From Microbacterium imperiale (GTDB taxonomy: Bacteria > Actinomycetota > Actinomycetes > Actinomycetales > Microbacteriaceae), in assembly GCF_017876655.1 (NCBI RefSeq), contig NZ_JAGIOK010000001.1, positions 1,736,001-1,800,000 of the forward strand: a stretch of DNA of 64,000 bases, given 5' to 3'. Positions 59,950 through 64,000 of the stretch are shown here, one piece after another. Below the pieces are notes generated by a model, which saw nothing but the letters and a program-made list of their open reading frames with translations, was not told the DNA's origin and ran no database searches. A program made the position numbers and the translations under genes. The first letter of the stretch is position 1. Every line of letters begins with the position of its first letter.

Positions 59950-61332
59950 ATGGCGATCTCGATCGGCGGTCTGGCCTCCGAGCTGGACACCCAGAAGATC
60001 ATCGACGCCCTCATGAACGTCGAGCGCATCCCGCGCACTCTGCTGAGCGCGAAGTCCGACGACCGCAAAGCCGTCATCGCGCAGCTGCAGTCGCTCAACA
60101 CCTCGCTGCAGGCGCTGGCCACGACCGCGAAGGATGCCGCCGGCCCGACGGCGCTCCTGCAGCGGACGGCGACCAGCTCGGACGAGGCCGTGCGCATCCG
60201 CGCGACCGACGGTGCGCCCGTGCTGCAGACCGACGTCATCGTCGACCGGATCGCGACCGCGCACAGCATCGTGACGGGCAGCTTCACCGCCGCCACCGAC
60301 GATCCGCTCGTGTTCACGGTCGTCCGGCCCGGCGGTGAGCCCGTCGAGGTGCGGCCGGCGTCGGGGAAGGCGGCCGACATCGCGCAGGCTCTCACCGCCG
60401 CGGGCGCCGGCGTCACCGCCTCGGCCGTGTCGGCCGGAGTCGATGCCGAGGGCCGGGCCCAGTGGCGGCTGCAGGTCACCGCGACCGAGACCGGTGCGGC
60501 GGCGGCGTTCCAGGTCTTCCGCGGCGACGCGGCGGCCGTCGCTGCGGGCACCGCGTCGGATCTCGCGACCGAGCCCGGCGGGGCCACCGTCACGGCGGGC
60601 GCCGACGCGCAGGTGCGCCTGTGGGCCGGCACCGCGGCCGAGCAGACCGTCACCTCGGCGAGCAACACCTTCACCCAGCTGTTCGCGGGCGTCGAGGTCA
60701 CCGTCTCGCGCGCCACGACCACGCCCGCGACGCTCTCGGTCGCTGCCGACACGACCAAGAGCACGGCCGCCGCGAAGGCTTTCGTCGGGGCGGTCGGCAC
60801 CTTGCTGGCCGGCATCGCGCGGGGCTCGACCGCGACCGCCGCGAGCGCCCCGGGCGAGCAGACCCGCCTCGGAGTGTTCACCGGCGACAGCACCGTGCGC
60901 AGCCTGAACCAGGCGATGACCGCCGCCGTCCAGCTGCCCATCGACGGCGTCTCGCCCGCGACGGCCGGCATCTCGGTCGACCGGCGAGGCGTCGTCACGC
61001 TCGACGAGAAAGCGTTCACGGCCGCCCTCGCGGCGGATCCCGTGGCGGTGCAGCGGATGTTCGCGGGCGTCGCCGAGCGAGTGCAGGATGTCGCCGAGCG
61101 CTACTCCGACAAGTACGACGGCCTGCTGACGTCACGCATCACGGGTCAGGAGAGCGAGGTCAGGATGCTGGGCGAGCAGCTCAGCCGGTGGGACCTGCGC
61201 CTCGAGCAGCGCCGGGCGACGCTCGAGCGCACCTACGCCTCGATGGAGACGATGCTCTCGCGGCTGCAGTCGCAGTCGTCCTACCTCGAGTCGCAGCTGT
61301 CGGGCCTGTCGGGATCGGGGTCCAACAAGTGA
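59950..61332 (+). CDS. fliD: Flagellar filament cap protein FliD
   Basis: 460 residues. N-terminal ISIGGLASELDTQKIIDALMN with the conserved GLASGLD-like motif, central beta domains with VTASAVSAGVDAEGRAQWRLQVT, and a C-terminal coiled coil (LGEQLSRWDLRLEQRRATLE ... MLSRLQSQSSYLESQLSGL). The protein caps the filament and assists flagellin polymerisation. Starts MAISIGG at 59950. Stop overlaps fliS. Confidence 0.93.
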   Translation: MAISIGGLASELDTQKIIDALMNVERIPRTLLSAKSDDRKAVIAQLQSLNTSLQALATTAKDAAGPTALLQRTATSSDEAVRIRATDGAPVLQTDVIVDRIATAHSIVTGSFTAATDDPLVFTVVRPGGEPVEVRPASGKAADIAQALTAAGAGVTASAVSAGVDAEGRAQWRLQVTATETGAAAAFQVFRGDAAAVAAGTASDLATEPGGATVTAGADAQVRLWAGTAAEQTVTSASNTFTQLFAGVEVTVSRATTTPATLSVAADTTKSTAAAKAFVGAVGTLLAGIARGSTATAASAPGEQTRLGVFTGDSTVRSLNQAMTAAVQLPIDGVSPATAGISVDRRGVVTLDEKAFTAALAADPVAVQRMFAGVAERVQDVAERYSDKYDGLLTSRITGQESEVRMLGEQLSRWDLRLEQRRATLERTYASMETMLSRLQSQSSYLESQLSGLSGSGSNK

Positions 61333-61706
61333 ACGCGGCCCTGCGCGCGCAGCAGCGCTATCGCGAAGAGACGATCCTGTCTGCCAGCCCGGCACGGCTG
61401 GTCACCCTGCTGTACGACCGACTGCTGCTCGACGTCGAGCGGGGCGAGGCCGCCCAGCGCGCGGGCGACTGGCAGCGCGCCAACAGCGAGCTGCAGCATG
61501 CGCAGCAGATCGTCGCCGAGCTCTCCGGCTCGCTCACCGATGACTGGGCCGGGTCGGCGTCGCTGCGCGCCGTCTACGACTATCTCGCTCGCACCCTCGT
61601 GGGGGCGAACATCGGCCGCGATCCGGAACGCACCCGCGAGTGCCGCGACCTGATCGCGCCCCTGCGCGACGCCTGGCACGGCGCGGCCGAGGCGACGGCC
61701 GGATGA
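61329..61706 (+). CDS. fliS: Flagellar export chaperone FliS
   Basis: 125 residues. YREETILSASPARLVTLLYD near residues 11-30 is the FliS signature; later helices RAVYDYLARTLVGANIGRD fit. It keeps flagellin unassembled in the cytoplasm. GTG start at 61329 overlaps fliD's stop (GTGA), and its own stop overlaps the next start (ATGA). Confidence 0.92.
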   Translation: MNAALRAQQRYREETILSASPARLVTLLYDRLLLDVERGEAAQRAGDWQRANSELQHAQQIVAELSGSLTDDWAGSASLRAVYDYLARTLVGANIGRDPERTRECRDLIAPLRDAWHGAAEATAG

Positions 61707-62104
61707 ACGACGGCGGGATGGGCGACGGCGGCATGAACGGCGGCGGGATGAACGACGGCGGACCGTCGCTCCTGGGCGCGGACGAGATCACCCCGCTCGC
61801 GGGCTCGACGGCCCGCCCGCGGGAGCGCGCCTGGCGCGACATGCTCGACCTGTTCGAGACGGATGCCGCCGCGTCAGATGCCGTGGTCGAGGCCGAACCG
61901 GTCGAGCCGTGGCTGCCGCCGCTCGATCTCGGCCCGCTGCCCGAGTCGCTCGCCGACCGCGCCCGGGCCGTGCTCGCGGCGCAGTCCGACCGCACCGCCC
62001 GTTTGCGCACCGACATGACGACCGTCCGATCGCACCTCGACGCGCTCGCGCGGATCCCGGCCGACGCCGTCGAGACCGCGGTGTACCTCGATCGGAACGG
62101 CTGA
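61703..62104 (+). CDS. Hypothetical protein with four MxxGG repeats, at the fliT position
   Basis: 133 residues. The N-terminus is four in-frame 15-base repeats encoding MNDGG, MGDGG, MNGGG and MNDGG, each starting with a Met codon. The rest has a helical C-terminal half (LADRARAVLAAQSDRTARLRTDM, then VRSHLDALARI). It follows fliD-fliS with a 4-base overlap, exactly where Bacillus has fliT, so a FliT-like chaperone is possible. No sequence family recognised. Confidence 0.6.
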   Translation: MNDGGMGDGGMNGGGMNDGGPSLLGADEITPLAGSTARPRERAWRDMLDLFETDAAASDAVVEAEPVEPWLPPLDLGPLPESLADRARAVLAAQSDRTARLRTDMTTVRSHLDALARIPADAVETAVYLDRNG

Positions 62105-62122
62105 GCGCCCGCCCGTCTGCGC

Positions 62123-62150
62123 CTAACGCAGCGGCAGAGCCGGCCGATAG
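62123..62150 (+). promoter_or_regulatory. Sigma-28 promoter of flgB-flgC-fliE-fliF
   Basis: CTAACG-N14-GCCGATAG, 70 bases before the flgB GTG. Finding a sigma-28 site before rod/basal-body genes is unusual. Confidence 0.72.
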
Positions 62151-62220
62151 GTGATCCTGAGCATGGATCGCTCATCCCCCGGCCACGGATCGGCCTCGTC
62201 ATCAGACGGAAGACGCCTGC

Positions 62221-62562
62221 GTGCTCGAATCAGTGACCACCACCGCGCTCACGAGCGCCCTCACGGGCCTCTCGCAGCGGCAACGCGCCATCGCCGACAA
62301 CATCGCGAACGTCAACACCTCGGGCTACCGGGCCCAGGTCGTGAGCTTCGAGGCCGAACTGGCTCGCTCGGTCGAGCGCGGCGACGGCGCGGTCTCGCCC
62401 ACGGTCCGTGCATCGACCGCGCCCACGCGATTGAACGGCAACAACGTCAACCTCGACACCGAGACGCTCGCCAACATCGAGACCGTGCTGCGGTACCAGT
62501 TCGCCGCGCAGGCGGTCGGCGGCACCTTCAGCTCGCTGCAGACGGCGATGAGGACGTCATGA
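62221..62562 (+). CDS. flgB: Flagellar basal-body rod protein FlgB
   Basis: 113 residues. LTGLSQRQRAIADNIANVNTSGYRA contains the axial motif ANVNTxGY near residue 30-38, followed by VSFEAEL and a closing helix ETVLRYQFAAQAVGGTFSSL. Proximal rod component. GTG 62221 after GGAAGACG. Confidence 0.92.
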   Translation: MLESVTTTALTSALTGLSQRQRAIADNIANVNTSGYRAQVVSFEAELARSVERGDGAVSPTVRASTAPTRLNGNNVNLDTETLANIETVLRYQFAAQAVGGTFSSLQTAMRTS

Positions 62563-62951
62563 CCTTCGACGCCATCGGCATCGCCGGGTCGGGTCTGACC
62601 GCGCACCGCACCTGGCTCGACGCCCTCAGCGACAACATCGCCAACGTCAACACCGCCGTCGCGCCCGGCGACGACGCCTTCCGGCAGCGCTTCATCGCGG
62701 TGCAGTCCGCGGGCGACGGGGGCGGCGTCCGCGTCGCGGGCGCCGTCTGGGGGGGCCCCGAGGGGCGCCTCGTGCACGAGCCGAACAACCCCCTCGCCGA
62801 CGCCGACGGCTACGTGCGCTACCCCGACATCGACCTCGGCGAGCAGATGAGCCACCTGATCCTCGCGCAGCGGGGATACCAGGCCAACGCCGCCGTCGTC
62901 GACCGCGCGAAGACGACCTATGAGGCCGCCCTGCAGATCGGACGCCGCTGA
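62559..62951 (+). CDS. flgC: Flagellar basal-body rod protein FlgC
   Basis: 130 residues. N-terminal IGIAGSGLTAHRTWLDALSDNIANVNT and C-terminal YVRYPDIDLGEQMSHLILAQRGYQANAAV match FlgC closely; the central loop is short. Rod protein paired with FlgB. ATG overlaps flgB stop (ATGA). Confidence 0.94.
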   Translation: MTFDAIGIAGSGLTAHRTWLDALSDNIANVNTAVAPGDDAFRQRFIAVQSAGDGGGVRVAGAVWGGPEGRLVHEPNNPLADADGYVRYPDIDLGEQMSHLILAQRGYQANAAVVDRAKTTYEAALQIGRR

Positions 62952-63259
62952 TGCCGCCCCTGTCGGGAGTCGACGCGCTCGGCGCGATCGGCTCGGCCCT
63001 CCCCACCGCCGCGCCGCGATCGACCACGGACGGTGACGCCGCTGGATTCGGCGCGAGCCTCACCGGCGCCGTCGACGAGCTGCGGGCGCTGCAGTCGACC
63101 TCGAACGGGCTCGCCGTCTCGGCCGTCACGGGCGACCTCGACGACATCCACGCCGCGATGATCGCGTCATCGCGCGCCTCGGTGACCCTCGAGCTCGTGG
63201 CAGCCGTCCGCAACAAGGGCATCGACGCGTTCAACGAGATCATGCGGATGCAGGCCTGA
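62951..63259 (+). CDS. fliE: Flagellar hook-basal body protein FliE
   Basis: 102 residues. Closing helix SRASVTLELVAAVRNKGIDAFNEIMRMQ is the FliE signature. FliE links the MS ring to the rod. Start shares one base with flgC's stop (TGATG). Confidence 0.92.
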   Translation: MPPLSGVDALGAIGSALPTAAPRSTTDGDAAGFGASLTGAVDELRALQSTSNGLAVSAVTGDLDDIHAAMIASSRASVTLELVAAVRNKGIDAFNEIMRMQA

Positions 63260-64000
63260 TGCCCGCGGCCGTCACCTCGCTGTGGACCCGACTGCGCACC
63301 ACGGTCGCGGGGTTCACTGTCGCGCAGCGCACGATCGCGATCATCGGCGTCGCCGTGCTCGCCATGGGCGTCTTCGCCCTGGCGAGCTGGATGTCGCGAC
63401 CGACGCTCACCCCGCTGTTCTCGGGCCTGTCGGCCTCCGACGCCAGCGCGGTCGTCGAGCAGCTGCGCTCGGCCTCGGTCGAGTACCAGCTCACTGACGG
63501 CGGCTCGACCGTGCTCGTGCCCGAGCGCGCCGTCTACGAGCAGCGCCTCGCCGCAGCGGCGTCGGGGCTGCCGAGCCCCGAGTCCGCGGGCTACTCGCTG
63601 TTCGACACGATGGGCGTCACCAGCTCCGAGTTCCAGCAGTCGGTGACCTACAAGCGCGCCATCGAGGGCGAGCTCGCCCGCACGATCGGCGCGCTCGAGA
63701 ACATCTCGACCGCGTCGGTGCAGCTGGCCCTGCCCGAAGAGAGCGTTTTCGTCTCGCAGCGGATCGAGCCGACGGCATCCGTGTTCGTCGAGACCGCCCC
63801 GGGCGCCGACCTGAGCGCCGAGCAGGTCGAGGCGATCGTGCACCTCACCTCGGCCGCCGTCAGCGGGATGAAGCCCGAGAACGTCGCCGTCGTCGACGCG
63901 GCCGGTCGCACCCTGTCGGCGATCGGCGGCGCCGGTGCCCGCGGCACCGACCAGCAGGCGGGCGCGTACGAGACCCGCATGACGGCGAGCGTGCAGCAGA
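63259..64000 (+). CDS. fliF: Flagellar MS-ring protein FliF, N-terminal part
   Basis: The first ~247 residues are in the window; the gene runs off the right edge. Start ATG 63259 shares a base with fliE's stop. Visible are the membrane helix IAIIGVAVLAMGVFALASWM near residue 28, LTPLFSGLSASDASAVVEQL, and the ring-building region EFQQSVTYKRAIEGELARTI and VQLALPEESVF, all typical of FliF. It forms the MS ring at the inner membrane. Confidence 0.93.
   Translation, partial: MPAAVTSLWTRLRTTVAGFTVAQRTIAIIGVAVLAMGVFALASWMSRPTLTPLFSGLSASDASAVVEQLRSASVEYQLTDGGSTVLVPERAVYEQRLAAAASGLPSPESAGYSLFDTMGVTSSEFQQSVTYKRAIEGELARTIGALENISTASVQLALPEESVFVSQRIEPTASVFVETAPGADLSAEQVEAIVHLTSAAVSGMKPENVAVVDAAGRTLSAIGGAGARGTDQQAGAYETRMTASVQQ

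Noticed and set aside
1..64000. tRNA, rRNA, insertion sequences or phage genes
   Set aside because: No tRNA-like cloverleaf, rRNA segment, transposase, integrase or flanking direct repeats could be recognised on either strand.

Overview
The window is very GC-rich, gene-dense DNA from a motile actinobacterium. Codon use, flagellar gene order and recurrent GGATGCC/GGCATCC words fit the Microbacteriaceae, most likely a Microbacterium-like, plant- or soil-associated species. This is inferred from protein character and composition; no rRNA gene lies in the window. I see no tRNA, rRNA, CRISPR array, prophage or insertion sequence.

Layout. 1-3.2 kb: the end of an APC-family permease converges on clpC, sharing a bidirectional terminator. 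3.2-9.9 kb: small accessory genes (DUF2975 membrane protein with an XRE regulator, a GH16-like protein, an SDR, a DeoR regulator with a DUF4406 protein, lipoproteins, a VOC protein, a cation efflux protein). 9.9-28.9 kb: one 16-gene minus-strand operon, nearly all genes joined by 4-base start/stop overlaps. 29-37.8 kb: a degenerate beta-lactamase-fold lipoprotein, a heme-iron pair under a DtxR/IdeR-type box, a PIF1-like helicase, a CopD-CtaG protein, HU and an esterase. 37.8-43.5 kb: an acid-sugar locus (SLC13 carrier, SAF-domain oxidoreductase, OtnK, OtnC, DeoR). 43.5-48.1 kb: Cys-poor ribosomal proteins S14, L33 and L28, an SOS-boxed DUF222-HNH protein and an alkyl-DNA glycosylase. 49.5-53.5 kb: a zinc homeostasis cluster. 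53.5-64 kb: a flagellar region, running off the end inside fliF.

The most interesting part is the 19-kb operon. It combines a peptide ABC importer, a prolyl aminopeptidase-like S33 hydrolase, an M24 Xaa-Pro-type peptidase, a cytoplasmic GH127 (beta-L-arabinofuranosidase family), and a complete trans-4-hydroxy-L-proline pathway: epimerase, three-part D-hydroxyproline dehydrogenase, DapA-family deaminase, and alpha-ketoglutarate semialdehyde dehydrogenase. A GntR/FCD regulator and an ornithine-cyclodeaminase-like protein are included. Because beta-L-arabinofuranosyl-hydroxyproline is a hallmark of plant extensins, I read this as an import-and-burn system for arabinosylated hydroxyproline peptides. 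The same rare palindrome (TGCAATTGCA) sits before the importer and before the catabolic half. The GH127 gene carries a one-base frameshift in this sequence.

The flagellar region shows a second coherent system. Four promoters share TAAC-N15-GCCGATAG-type spacing and are presumably read by the sigma-28 encoded here. The flagellin leader has two tandem hairpins, each showing GGA in its loop, ahead of a GGA-containing ribosome site. With fliW nearby, this predicts a FliW-CsrA-flagellin control loop.
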